Shown in pieces: positions 1 through 11,059 of a stretch of DNA of 64,000 bases. How positions within the stretch are numbered: the first letter of the stretch is position 1; every line of letters begins with the position of its first letter. The DNA is taken from the NCBI GenBank assembly GCA_021014325.1, contig CM037466.1:14472765-14536764 (forward strand), given 5' to 3'. The stretch comes from Plazaster borealis (Eukaryota > Echinodermata > Asteroidea > Forcipulatida > Labidiasteridae). The notes under the pieces are model-generated. The model did no database searches. It was not told where the DNA came from and saw only the letters and a list, made by a program, of their open reading frames with translations. The position numbers were made by a program, and so were the translations under genes.

Positions 1-1350
1 ATAAAACAGATTATTATTATTATTTATTTGGCAATTTCACATAAAATTACAAAAATACAAGTATTTCATACGAATAGGATAAAACTCTTGAAAACATTAA
101 ATATAAAAATGAATCCATGTAGAATGAAACAAAAGGCGGTAAAAAAAGGAAACACATCTTTTATTTTAAAATGGGCGGGGGCAGGCAGTAAAAGAGAAAA
201 CAAATCACTAAAAGACTGAGGACAACAGAAAGACATGGACAAACCAGGTTTGCCAGGACTGACAAAAGTGCCCGCACTGTCACCAAGAAGTGTGTCAGTC
301 CAACCTGGATGGATGGCTAAAATTAATCGCAGTTGCCGATTTAGGATTTTTGTTCAACGAGCTTGACCCCCCCCCCCACGAATATTTTCTTAGAGGATTT
401 TAGAGGCGGGTGGTACTTTTGTACAAGAGGAAAATAGTGTGTGCAGGAACATTTGGGTGGCAAAAGGGCAAAAACGTGCCCATTTAATAATCAGTAAGCA
501 GCCAGACTGAAACTAATTAATGTTTTCTCCCTGCCAATAATTACAAAGTCTGTTTTTTTTTTGTACAATAGGCGGATCCAGGAAATTAGAGAGGGGTGCG
601 CAAACTTTAAGGGCTCATTTCCAAGTTGGAAAATGTTCAATAATAAGATAAGTTGATCATTGCGTGGTTTCCCGGCCCGCTTTAGGGCCCGGGACTTTTT
701 CTTTAAACATAAGATGATTTCTGGTGCACACTCGGGCGCGTTTTTCAAGTAAATTGTTTACCAACTTTAAAATTATATATCTGAATTTATTTGCCGTTCA
801 AATCATTGTGTTATCGCAAATCAAATATTCATACCTCACTATGCAATGCCTCAAAGCCCATATGAAACTAAATTATAATTAATATCAGTCAGTTAGAGGG
901 ACACGTTGCCTTGGATCGGGCGCGTTGGTCTATATAAAAGTATATGGTTAGAAAGATGTTTTTAAAGTAGAATACAATGATCCACACATGTCCTTTTACA
1001 TCGTAAACAAACACGGTCGACCATTGACTCCACAAAAATAACCGACAGTGTTATTTCTCAAAGTAAAAGGAAAATCACGCAATTTCAAAGCATATTTATG
1101 TGGATCATTCTACTTTTATAACGTCTTTCTTACCATATGCATTTTATAACAAACGGTTACAAATGCTTTTTATAGACCAACTCGTCCGATCCAAGGCAAC
1201 GTGTCCCTTTAAGCATGGATTATGGACCCAGTGGAGACTCCAGTACCCACCCACGCTTTGATTATTATAAACCAATCCTTAAGTTCAAATTTGAACTCGA
1301 CATGTTAGGCTACTTCACTATCGGAACGATTTTTATTCATTCGGTCCCCT
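1..1350. repeat. 1.3-kb direct repeat, copy 1 (pairs with 5329-6672)
   Basis: This stretch matches 5329-6672 in the same orientation almost base for base, with small indels. It starts in an AT-rich microsatellite and ends near a GGAACGATTT run. It contains a TTAA-flanked MITE at 893-1212 and a GGCGGATCCAGG motif near 573, which resembles DNA-transposon ends. No convincing gene is present. The copy may continue left of the window. Confidence 0.8.
893..1212. mobile_element. MITE with TTAA target site, copy 1
   Basis: Terminal inverted repeats of about 40 bp begin AGGGACACGTTGCCTTGG and end CCAAGGCAACGTGTCCCT. The right flank is TTAA; the left is TTAG, one base off. The element is about 320 bp and has no coding capacity. 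The TTAA duplication is typical of piggyBac- or Kolobok-type non-autonomous elements; superfamily assignment is inference. Confidence 0.8.
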
Positions 1351-1369
1351 TGTCTTTGCGAAGTATTTT

Positions 1370-2160
1370 GTTTATTGATTATTTTGTAAATCATTCACTG
1401 GATACCTTGCAGCTACACTGTTCTATATCATGAAGGTTCCGTTCTCGTTACACTAAAAGAGGATGAGACTCAACTTCCTTGGGTCTTTCTTTAGCCTTAG
1501 CAAGGGGGCGCTGTTTGAGCTCGTAGCGTCATCTACATGGGGTCACATGCTATAGAAAAGTGACGTCACTGAGAAGGGTATAGACCGCACGTGTTCGAAC
1601 GTTGAGACCCGTTAAAGTGTGCGATTTTATTCCTTCAGACTTTTGAGGCAATGATCGCGGGGACACTAGGGTTATCCCCCAAGAGTAAGTGCGGGACTTG
1701 CACGGTCTTTGCTCCTATTGACCCAATTCACCTGACGTCATCACACGATAAATATTGCCTGCACCATTTTGATAGTCTGATTGCCCGTATGATTTACACT
1801 TTTGTGCGTCTTTTTAGGCGACGCACGTGCAGTTAAACGCGCACCATATCTCTGCACGCTGTTTGACTCAAAAATGGCAGACAACGGGCAGATATCAACC
1901 ACGTGTGACGTCAGTGCACGGGGTCATTACCTAATTGCGGTCTTTACAATCCAGTGAAGCACCCAGGGTAGGACCCATGCAGTGAAAGCTTCAGTACCCC
2001 CTCCCATTCTTTGATTATTTCAAACTCATCTCAAGTTTTACAAAGTTGTTAATTATATCCGTCTATTGGGGTAATTTTGTTGATGATATTTTCATTCTGC
2101 CCACTGTGAGTGTCTCTACCACTGAGTTCATTTTATACTGAGATAAAAGTTGACTACATT
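1370..2160. promoter_or_regulatory. Repeated upstream module, copy 0 (CRE and E-box rich)
   Basis: First of four copies of a conserved noncoding block (others near 9868-10740, 24450-25320, 39080-39960). It carries CACGTG E-box cores and TGACGTCA palindromes, for example near 1562, 1733 and 1908, and the imperfect hairpin GCGTC...GACGC near 1808. In later units the block lies roughly 1 kb upstream of each A-type gene, so a regulatory role is possible. It could equally be an old repeat carried along by duplication. Confidence 0.4.
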
Positions 2161-2498
2161 AACCTGTTAAAACCATTCTTGAGTGTCAGTTGACGTTAAA
2201 CAGAACAAAGCAGTTCTTGTTTGTGTTTAAGTCAGAAAATATAAAAACTTAAACGGAAGCTTTTTTTCCAAAACCTCAAAGTGTAATTTAATCATTCTAT
2301 ATTGCTTAATGTCTTGTACAATTGCTTCAAAAAAATATATAAAATCACAAATGAAACATAAAAAGACCCCCACCAATATTTGCTTATAGTATTTACGGAT
2401 TTCCAAATTTACATCGTTACTTTCAAAGACGTTTTATTCTTGTTATGACATCAAATCGGAATACTAGTTACCTTCAAACAGAAAAAGGCAGCTCTTGA

Positions 2499-2682
2499 GA
2501 AGCAACTAAAAATAAATAGTAAACTTGCGGGTACAACCAAGTGTAAAAACTCTCTACCTTGTGGGAGTGTTGGCTCTGAAAAGAGCAGGTGTCCCACCTG
2601 AAAGCCGACACAACACTCCCACAAAAAAGAGTTTTTACACATGGTTGTACCCGCAAGTTTACTATTTATTTTTGTTACTTCT
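2499..2682. mobile_element. Foldback MITE with about 80-bp arms, copy 0
   Basis: Left arm TAAACTTGCGGGTACAACC is the reverse complement of right arm GGTTGTACCCGCAAGTTTA, and the symmetry extends inward through GGGAGTGTTGGCTCTG. The arms nearly meet, so the whole element can fold into a long hairpin. Related copies lie at 11060-11262 and 25642-25844. Confidence 0.75.
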
Positions 2683-3079
2683 TATTTGTCCACACCATGC
2701 AAAGCTTCAAACAACACTTAAGGCAGTTCTTGTCTGTGTTCAATTCAGAAAATGGAAACACATAAACAGAAGCTTCCTTTCTAAAATCTCGAGTAATTCA
2801 ACCACTATGTATTGTCTTCTTAAAATTGCTTCAAAAAGACAATCTAAAACCAAACAAGAAACAAAAAAAAAGACCTCCTCCAATTTTCACACCAATATTT
2901 CAAAAGATGTCTTATCCTTTTGATGACATCAAATCGGGATATTTGATACAAAGTAAGTTGCACCAGCAGGCTAAGTTGACTTGATAAAACAATGTAATCA
3001 ACGCAAATCACATCTTAGGCTTAGACTTTACAGTTTAAGTCCTGTGTTTGGTGTAAACCAATTCGCAGAGTTCGGTCAG

Positions 3080-4303
3080 CTAAAGTTTAAGTTCTGCATA
3101 CTGAGATGGATTCTTGTCTGCAATGTTTAGTTCCATGTAAGGATCTGCTTGCCTAGAGCTGGTATCTTTCTCTTGTTCAACAGGTAGATTAGAGGGAAGA
3201 CCAGGCTGGGAATTGCTCACTGAGTTTTCTTCCAGGACCGAACAGTAGACATGAGGTACGTCATCTCCTTCCCTACTCATCGGTACATCAGGAGGACTCG
3301 TGGAAGTATCTTCACGAGCCTGTGAGGTTTCCCGGGATCTGCCGCAGTCAATGAGGTAGTCTTTTGCAAGCACCCACCTCCTTGGGTCGAATCGACAACA
3401 CAGAGTATTTATTGCAATAATAATGATAAGAGCGACCACTCCAATGACAATACCGGTGATTTGACCAGCAGACAGGCTTGCTTTTACGACTGTTTTACCG
3501 GTAGTTGTTATTTTGGGTGGCATTGTTATACCAGTAATTATACCGACAGAGAGGCTAGGTTCGTCAGTAGAAACTGTTCGAGGTGTTATGGGCGTGTTTG
3601 ATGGGAAAGGGATAACCGTCAAGGGTCCTATCTTGCAGTAAAGAGTCGTCCAGTTTTGATTCTCTGGTAATGAGATACAGAAAAACGTGACTCCATCATC
3701 TGAAACTTTGACACTCTTCTGCAACCGTGATCCCGAGTCGTTTACTGCTAGAGGAGTCTTGACCCAATCTGGCCTTTCTATAGGACTGTCCGTATCACTG
3801 ACCACTGGGGTTCTTTCATCAATGACCGTTCTACATGTCAGAATGTTTCCTTCGTTCACAACTGCCGGACCGTCTGGGAAACAGACTGGAAACTCTTCGG
3901 TTGAGTTTACCGTAAGACGACCTTCTCCATTTGTAATTATATCGCCATTGTCTTTCGCAATAATGACGCACAGGTATAACCCTGTATCAGCTGACGTAAG
4001 GTTGGTGATTGTAATGTTTTGGGAATACAGTTTTACTATTTCTTCAACTAGATTAGCAGGGCTGAAGGAAATTCTGTCATCCGCCATGAATCTAGAGTAA
4101 GAAGAACTAACAAAATGCTGCCAGGTAAACATGTGCACATCCGGGTCAAAGCCAGTAGCGAGGCAGGTTAGATTAACAGTGCCGTTCTCGATTGATTGTT
4201 GAGGAAAAATTGATACGGAATTGACAGTGACCTGGCAATGACACGGGGATGGAAGACAAAGCCACAAGAAGACGAAGCTCCCGATTAAGTAGACGTTGCC
4301 CAT
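3080..4303 (-). CDS. Chimeric two-Ig-domain receptor: A-type ectodomain on a C-type TM and tail
   Basis: Predicted type I membrane receptor of 407 residues in one open exon. I start at the ATG at 4303, not the upstream ATG at 4438, because MGNVYLIGSF matches the signal peptide of the A-type genes. Signal peptide is residues 1-24. Ig1 is V-like (C47, W61, C112 in a DTGLYLC context). Ig2 starts with FPVC (C141). The membrane helix spans about 279-303 and is followed by CCR. Tail tyrosines: Y353 (YCSV), Y389 (YMEL), Y402 (YAEL, in SQYAEL, a fit to the ITIM consensus). The ectodomain and stalk up to SVGIITGIT match the A genes; from PPKITTTG onward it matches the C genes. The 3' flank also matches C genes, so this is a C-locus gene with an exchanged ectodomain. 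It is intact. Ligand and function are unknown; a role in innate immune recognition is inference. Confidence 0.85.
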   Translation of the reverse strand: MGNVYLIGSFVFLWLCLPSPCHCQVTVNSVSIFPQQSIENGTVNLTCLATGFDPDVHMFTWQHFVSSSYSRFMADDRISFSPANLVEEIVKLYSQNITITNLTSADTGLYLCVIIAKDNGDIITNGEGRLTVNSTEEFPVCFPDGPAVVNEGNILTCRTVIDERTPVVSDTDSPIERPDWVKTPLAVNDSGSRLQKSVKVSDDGVTFFCISLPENQNWTTLYCKIGPLTVIPFPSNTPITPRTVSTDEPSLSVGIITGITMPPKITTTGKTVVKASLSAGQITGIVIGVVALIIIIAINTLCCRFDPRRWVLAKDYLIDCGRSRETSQAREDTSTSPPDVPMSREGDDVPHVYCSVLEENSVSNSQPGLPSNLPVEQEKDTSSRQADPYMELNIADKNPSQYAELKL

Positions 4304-5068
4304 GTTAGAAGGTCTGAATTCCGACGATTTGTTCATTGCGCGTCTCAGTATTTTCAAGGAAAATTCGACTGCGTTTCCGGCTTCAAGACACAAAACAGTA
4401 TTCAAGTTAATCCAGTTGTCTAAAGCACGCGATCTCAATAGTTTTTATGGTTTAACAAACACAACCAATCCAATGCATATCATACAGTACAAGCAGACTC
4501 GACCAATACATCGGTAACAACGGTGTGTAGTTCGAGTTGCTATCCAATGAAATCATCCACCAATCACTCACACATGCAAAAAGAAATAGTCTCCACTTGA
4601 TGAGACGAATCTGGTCTAAAGAATCGTTAAACCACACCTTGCCTCGACTGTGTTATAATCTACTTCCTTGTGGACCTACATGCGAAGTACAACATCACAA
4701 CAGGTAAAGCAACGATGCAAAACAAAATTTGAATAAAAGTAGATTCTTTACAATTGATCAATTTTGGTGGATTATGGTCTTTTCACCGACAGGTACGGGA
4801 GATCGGGTATTCGTGTGCAGTGGACCGTGGAAGTCAACGTCATGCTACCGAAATAAATACTATGACATAGTCAGTCCTATTCTAACGACAATACATTGAA
4901 AGCTGATGTTTTGAAATGCAATGAAGAACAACTCATGAAGCAAGGTTGTATTTGTCTTAAATATTGCTTTTCCCTCATACAACGAAACATGGTCTGGAAT
5001 TTACAATGAAAGGTATTTCATTATAACACTATTCCATGAAATCAGTGAGTGAATTGTGCTGATAAATA
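4304..5068. other. Intergenic upstream of the chimeric gene
   Basis: Presumed promoter side of the chimeric receptor. It contains CCAAT (4466), but I see no clear TATA element. This flank does not match the upstream flanks of either the A or the C genes. Short open frames here lack recognisable domains. Confidence 0.4.
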
Positions 5069-5328
5069 CTAATAATGTGTATTTATATAGCGCCTTTAAC
5101 AAGATCAAAGCACTTCACAGGGAACGTAGAACCTGTAGAAGAAGCTAAACAGGAGAATTTATTTGAAGGTCTGAATTGAAGTAAGAGACTCTGATGTGAA
5201 CAGGGAGTTTGTTCCATTCCCCGGGGCCGGCTATGGAAAAAGACTTGTCGCCTGTACTGCGAGGTTTTATGATAACATGTAAACAGGAAGTATCAGATGA
5301 AAACCGAAGACCTTGCCTACGTAAAAAA
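5069..5328. repeat. SINE-like repeat
   Basis: The segment starts with an AT-rich run and TTTATATAGCGCC followed by AAAGCACTTCAC, a layout common at the tails of SINEs and short LINE-derived repeats. No tRNA-like promoter boxes were clear. Low-confidence repeat call. Confidence 0.35.
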
Positions 5329-6672
5329 ATAAAACAGATTATTATTATTATTTATTTGGCAATTTCACATAAAATTACAAAAATACAAGTATTTTATACG
5401 AATAGGATAAAACTCACATTAAATACAAAAATGAATCCATCTAGAATGAAACAAAAGGCAGTAAAAAAAAGGCGGATACATCTATATTTTAAAAGGGGGG
5501 CAGGCAGTAAAAGAGAAAACAAAATACTAGACTGAGGACAACAGAAAGACATCAACAATCCAGGTTTGCCAGGGCTGGCAAAAGTGCCCCACTGTCACCA
5601 AGAAGTGTGTCAGTCCACCATGGATGGATGGTTAAAACTAAACGCAGTTGCCGATTTAGGATTTTTGTTCAACGAGCTTGAACCCCCCCCCGAATATTTT
5701 CTTTAGAGGATTTTAGGGGCGGTGGTACTTTTGTACCAGAGGAAAATAGTGTGTGCAGGAACATTTGGGTGGCAAAAGGGCAAAAACGTGCCCATTTAAT
5801 AATCAGTAAGCAGCCAGACTGAAACTAATTAATGTTTTCTCCCTGCCAATAATTACAAAGTCTGTTTTTTTTTTCTACAATAGGCGGATCCAGGAAATTA
5901 GAGAGGGGTGCGCAAACTTTAAGGGCTCATTTCCAAGTTGGAAAATGTTCAATAATAAGATAAGTTGATCATTGCGTGGTTTCCCGGCCCGCTTTAGGGC
6001 CCGGGACTTTTTCTTTAAACATAAGATGATTTCTGGTGCACACTCGGGCGCGTTTTTCAAGTAAATTGTTTACCAACTTTAAAATTATATATCTGATTTT
6101 ATTTGCCGTTCAAATCATTGTGTTATCGCAAAACACTGTGTTATCGCAAATCAAACATTGATACCTCACTATGCAATGCCTCAAAACCCATATGAAACTA
6201 AATTATAATTAATATCAGTCAGTTAAAGGGACACGTTGCCTTGGATCGGGCGCGTTGGTCTATATAAAAGTATATGGTTAGAAAGATGTTTTTAAAGTAG
6301 AATACAATGATCCACACATGTCCTTTTACATCGTAAACAAACACGGTCGACCATTGACTCCACAAAAATAACCGACAGTGTTATTTCGCAAAGTAAAAGG
6401 AAAATCACGCAATTTCGAGGCATATTTGTGTGGATCATTCTACTTTTATAACGTCTTTCTTACCATATGCATTTTATAACAAACGGTTACAAATGCTTTG
6501 TTTAGACCAACTCGCCCGATCCAAGGCAACGTGTCCCTTTAAGCATGGATTATGGACCCAGTGGAGACTCCAGTACCCACCCACGCTTTGATTATTATAA
6601 ACCAATCCTTAAGTTCAAATTTGAACTCGACATGTAACTTCACTATTGGAACGATTTGTATTCATTCGGTCC
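5329..6672. repeat. 1.3-kb direct repeat, copy 2 (pairs with 1-1350)
   Basis: Direct second copy of the left-edge repeat, including its internal MITE at 6223-6542. It differs from copy 1 by scattered substitutions and small indels, for example an extra ATCGCAAAACACTGTGTT segment near 6125. Confidence 0.8.
6223..6542. mobile_element. MITE with TTAA target site, copy 2
   Basis: Same family as the element at 893-1212, here with perfect TTAA on both sides and termini AAAGGGACACGTTGCCTTGG and its complement. Noncoding. Confidence 0.85.
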
Positions 6673-7452
6673 AATGTGTTGGTCTCTTACCCCTTGGTCT
6701 TTTTATATTGAGATAAAACATGATTTAACAAAAAACATTTCATTTTTTTAGTTTTGATATTTTTGTTTTCAAATCATTGTCATGAAATAACTATTACCGG
6801 AAGCATCTTTTTCCCAACTACACTGGTATGATCTAATTATATATAGACAAACTAAAAACACACGTTGGACATAAAAAAAACCTCCACCAATATTAAATGA
6901 AAGTGTTAAATATTTCAAAATTAAATAGATTCTTAAAAAAAGCTTAATACCTTTTGACATTGAATCAGAGTATGTAATATTAAGTCAGTTTGCACCATCA
7001 GGCTTCATTGACTGTATCAACACAACATGCTGATGCAAATCGCAGGCCACTTTCAAGTATAGGGCTGTTGAGTGTTGGGAGTGTGACAAAACAGTTGTAA
7101 AGAATTTTGGTGATATGCGGATCTTAAGGGTCTATATGTTCATATTTCTCAAATATAAACTATTTTCGATCAATAAATATGAATTAAACCAGGTTTTTTC
7201 CGGACCCTTTTGTTTCATTTGTGTACTTTGTTTCCCCTACAATATTTGATTTTTTTTTTACAGGCTGTTTCTCCATTACGGGTCATTTTCAAATTATGAC
7301 ATAATTTATTTTTCAAAAGGTCATAACTTTAGAACCAAAAATGACAAAAGTGTGTAAGATATGTCAAAATGACGCTTGTTGTATGCTCTTTTCAGCCATG
7401 TATAAAACTCAACATGTTAATTGTCCCTCATGTGACTCATTTTCACAGAGCC
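6673..7452. other. AT-rich intergenic sequence
   Basis: No gene or repeat could be recognised. Short open frames lack known motifs and are not shared with the other array units. Confidence 0.3.
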
Positions 7453-7632
7453 CATCACATTTAAGTCTTAGGCTTTACAGTTTAAGTCATGTGTACGGTA
7501 TAATAAAGCAAATAAACATCGTAAAGACTTAGGTCAGCTAAAGTTAAAGTTTTGCATAAATAGATGGTTTCTGGTCTACAATGTTACAGTAACTTCAGTT
7601 CCGTAAAGGGATATGCTTTCATAGAGTTGATA
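7453..7632 (-). pseudogene. Relic of a C-type receptor 3' end
   Basis: The stretch aligns loosely with the last codons and 3' flank of the C-type genes: TTAGGCTTTACAGTTTAAGTC, followed by counterparts of GCTAAAGTT and GATGGATTCTTGTCTGCAATG, with many substitutions and indels. No open frame remains. A weaker second trace may lie at 7780-7870. It suggests an older gene lost from the array. Confidence 0.45.
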
Positions 7633-7948
7633 TTTACTCAAAGTTATAATGACTTCCAAATTATATCTTAAAAAAACCCACCACGTTGTTAATCCATTTA
7701 TGCCATCGAATAGGAATATTTGGTATAAACAGGTAGGTATAAGTCAGTTTGCACAACCAGGAAAGACAGTGTATCAATGCAAATCATAGCTTAGTCCTAA
7801 AATATCTTACATGTGACTGAAAAGACTTAGGTCAGCTAAAATGTAAGTTCTGTTTAACTAAGAGCTGGCTTTTCAGCATTCAATACGAGTGATTCAAGTC
7901 TGTATCCTACCCATTGATTTTATACATAAGTCTGGAGCGTTTAATGTC

Positions 7949-9151
7949 TCAAAGTTCGAGTTCTGTGTATGCATTATGGTTGGGTTCACTGTGGACTGAG
8001 CTCCATGTACGGATCTGTCTGTCCCGTTACTTCCTTTTGATTTGAAGGCGTGTTCGAGGAAGGTCCCGGGCGGGAGAGATCCTTGTGTGCCCCTTTATGA
8101 TTGGAAGTAGAAGGGTTCACATTCGCGTAGCTGTGAGGCTCTGCATTGGCTGTATAGACGAGGCCTGCCTATCCTCCAGTATCGAAGTGGCATACACATG
8201 GGGTGGATTCTGCTGGTTTGGCCTCGTTGCTGAGGTGGTATTACTTGTCCAGTTACGTCGGTACACAAAGTTTGAGACCTGGATGGTAACCAGAACGACA
8301 AGTAGGATTAAACAGATTGTTATACCAGTAATTATACCGACAGAGATGACAGGTTCGTTAGTAGAAACATTTCGAGGTGTTGTGGGCGTGGCTGATGGCA
8401 GTGTCGGCTCTCTGGTAGGTAGAATCTGACGCTGTTTGGTCGGGGGTGGTGGAATGACCGTCAAGGGTCCTATCTTGCAGGAAAGAGACGTCCAGTTTCG
8501 ATTCTCGTGTGTTGATGATAAACAGAAAAACGTGACTCCATCATCTGAAACGTTGACACTCTTCTGCAACCGTGTTCCTGAGTCGTTTACTGCTAGAGGA
8601 GTCTTGACCCAATCTATCCTTTCTATAGGACTGTCCGTATCTCTGACCACTGGGGTTCTTTCATCAATGACCGTTCTACATGTCAGAATGTTTCCCTCGT
8701 TCACAACTGTCCGACCGTCTGGGAAACAGACTGGAAACTCTTCGGTTGAGTTTACCGTAAGACGACCTTCTCCATTTGTAATTATATCTCCATTGTCTTT
8801 CGCAATAATGACGCACAGGTATGACCCAGCATCAGATGACGTAAGGTTGGTGATTGTAATGTTTTGGGAATACAGTTTTACTATTTCTTCAACTAGATTG
8901 GCAGGGCTGAAGGAAATTCTGTCATCCGCCATGACTCTAGAGTAAGAAGAACTAACATAAAGCTGCCAGGTAAACATGTGTACATCCGGGTCAAAGCCAG
9001 TAGCGAGGCAGGTTAGAGTAACAGTGCCGTTCGTGATTGATTGCTGAGGAATTATTGATATGGGATAGACAGTGACCTGGCAATGACACGGGGATGGAAG
9101 ACAAAGCCAGAAGAAGACGAAACAGCTACCAAGGAAATAGATCACTCCCAT
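7949..9151 (-). CDS. A1: A-type two-Ig receptor with frameshifted tail
   Basis: The open frame runs 9151-8117 (344 residues). Signal peptide about 1-24 ends CHCQ. Ig1 has C48, W62 and C113 (SYLC). Ig2 has C142 (FPVC), C158, C210 and C225. A Pro/Thr-rich stalk precedes a helix at about 271-297 ending in YRR. Compared with the related gene at 22.5 kb, two extra bases near 8154 shift the frame, so translation stops soon after Y320 (YATSI). In the original frame the DNA still encodes a YANV site and DPYMEL (stop at 7986-7988), and after one further shift YTEL (stop at 7949-7951). The full tail therefore once carried a YMEL-YTEL pair. As written the protein lacks those motifs. Real truncation, decay and assembly error are all possible. 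Confidence 0.75.
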
Positions 9152-9368
9152 GCTGAATTGCTTCTCTCAGGTTTTCTCGTCGTTAGTCTACAGTCCAAGT
9201 TAACTAAACCAGAGTTATTTCCGATGTATTGTTTCTGGTTGAATTTGCAAATGGAATAGTCACAAAGGGTTAGGATGTTGTACGGTATAACTCCAAGCAT
9301 ATCATTTGACACCTATTACTGGTAATGGTTTTCCACAATGCAAAATGTCTATTCACTAGGAAAGCAAT

Positions 9369-9408
9369 CCTTATAAGGCGACACGCGCTGTACAATGATC
9401 TGACGTCA
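9369..9408. promoter_or_regulatory. CArG-like and CRE motifs upstream of A1
   Basis: CCTTATAAGG at 9369-9378 is a perfect CArG (SRF-type) palindrome that also contains a TATA-like TTATAA. TGACGTCA, a perfect CRE palindrome, follows at 9401-9408. They sit about 220 and 250 bp upstream of the A1 start codon. The same pair recurs with the same spacing upstream of A2 and A3. Function is inferred from motif and position. Confidence 0.5.
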
Positions 9409-9867
9409 CTTGTTGATTCTGTTTGCACCAACAAGCAAGGAACCTCGAACAGCAACAAACAATTTTTTTCCAGAATGGAGACGGAAAACGTGAAACCTCC
9501 TCAGTTTCCACAAAACTCATGATCTAAAACTGCACTAGTCCTCCATTTACATGAACTGTTTATCATCTCAATTCTGGTACTAAAAACCAAACTGTCTTCA
9601 AAAGCTTTTCCGTCGGGTATACATAATATTGAAAGAAAAATGATTTCCCACAATCCGGAACTAAACTGAAAATCTATCAGTGTGTAAGAGAATGCAGTTT
9701 GTTTTTACGTTATGTGTATGATGTATGAATCAACCTGTTGGATTTTACCATTCATGTGAAGCCAACCGTGAATTACGCCAATGATTTCCGTCATGGCGGC
9801 TTTTTACGCAGCAATCGTTGAGATTGACTGCTTGGAATGATTTCTGCTTGTCTTTTTGGAGTATTTT

Positions 9868-10740
9868 GTTTTTTGATTACTTTGTAAATCATTCACTGGG
9901 TACCTTGCAGCTACACTGTTCTATATCATGAAGGTTCCGTTCTCGTTACACTAAAAGAGGATGAGACTCAATTTCCATTCCAGCCAAGGTTTGGCAAGAT
10001 TTATTTAGATTGGAAAACCCCCAAAAACAAAACATAACAACAATGATGGGTCTTCTTTTAGCCTCAGCAAGAGGGCGCTGTTTGAGCTTGAGACGTCATC
10101 TACATGGGGTCACTTGCTATAGAAAAGTGACGTCACCGAGAAGGGTATAGACCGCACGTGTTCGAACGATGAGACCCGTTAAAGTGTGGGATTTTATTCC
10201 TTCAGACTTTTGAGGCAATGATCGCGGGGACCCTAAGGTTATCCCCCAAGAGTAAGCGCGGGACTTGCACGGTCTTTGCTCCTATTGACCCAATTCACCT
10301 GACGTCATCAAACGATAAATATTGCCTGCACCATTTTGGGTAGTCGGATTGCCCGTATGCTTTACACTTTTCTGCGTCTTTTTAGGCGACGCACGTGCAG
10401 TTAAACGTGCACCATATCTCTGCACGCTGTCTGACTCCAAAATGGCAGACAACGGGCAGACATCAACCACGTGTGACGTCAGTGCACCTTATTGCGATCT
10501 TTACAATCCAGTGAAGCACCGCGGGTAGGATCCATGCAGTGAAAGTTTCAGTACCCCCTCCCATTCTTTGATTATTTCAAACTCATCTCAAGTTATTCAA
10601 AGTTGTTATCTATATTCGTCTATTGGGGTAATTTTGTTGATGATATTTTCATTCTGCCCACTGTGAGTGTCTCTACCGTTGAGTTTATTTTATACCGAGA
10701 TAAAAAATGAGTACATTAACCTGGTAAAACCATTCTAGAG
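9868..10740. promoter_or_regulatory. Repeated upstream module, copy 1
   Basis: Conserved noncoding block shared with 1370-2160, 24450-25320 and 39080-39960. It has CACGTG cores near 10156, 10391 and 10470 and TGACGTCA near 10129, 10301 and 10476. Short open frames in both strands are preserved only because the copies are recent; they have no recognisable domain. Confidence 0.4.
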
Positions 10741-11059
10741 GCTCAGGTGTCGTTAAACAGAACAAAGCAGTTCTTGTTTGTGTTCAATTCAGAAAATAGA
10801 AAAACTTAAACAGATTCGCTTTATTTCCAAAACTTCAAAGTGTAATTTAATCATTCTACATTGTTTAATGTCTTGTAAAATTGCTTCAAAAAGAAAATCT
10901 AAAATCACACATGAAACATAAAAAGACCCCCACCAATATTTGCTTATAGTATTCACAGATTTCCAAATGTACATCGTTACTTTAAAAGACGTTTTATTCT
11001 TGTTATGACATCAAATCGGAATTACTAGTTACCTTCAAAAAGAAAAAGGCAGTTCTTGT

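Noticed and set aside
4304..4438. Upstream in-frame ATG at 4438 as the start of the chimeric receptor
   Set aside because: The 45 extra residues have no counterpart in the A genes and would bury the signal peptide; ATG 4303 aligns with the A1 and A2 starts.
10282..10528. Overlapping open frames on both strands within the repeated upstream module
   Set aside because: Low-complexity relation to CRE and E-box-rich DNA; the unit-0 and unit-3 copies shift or stop the frames.
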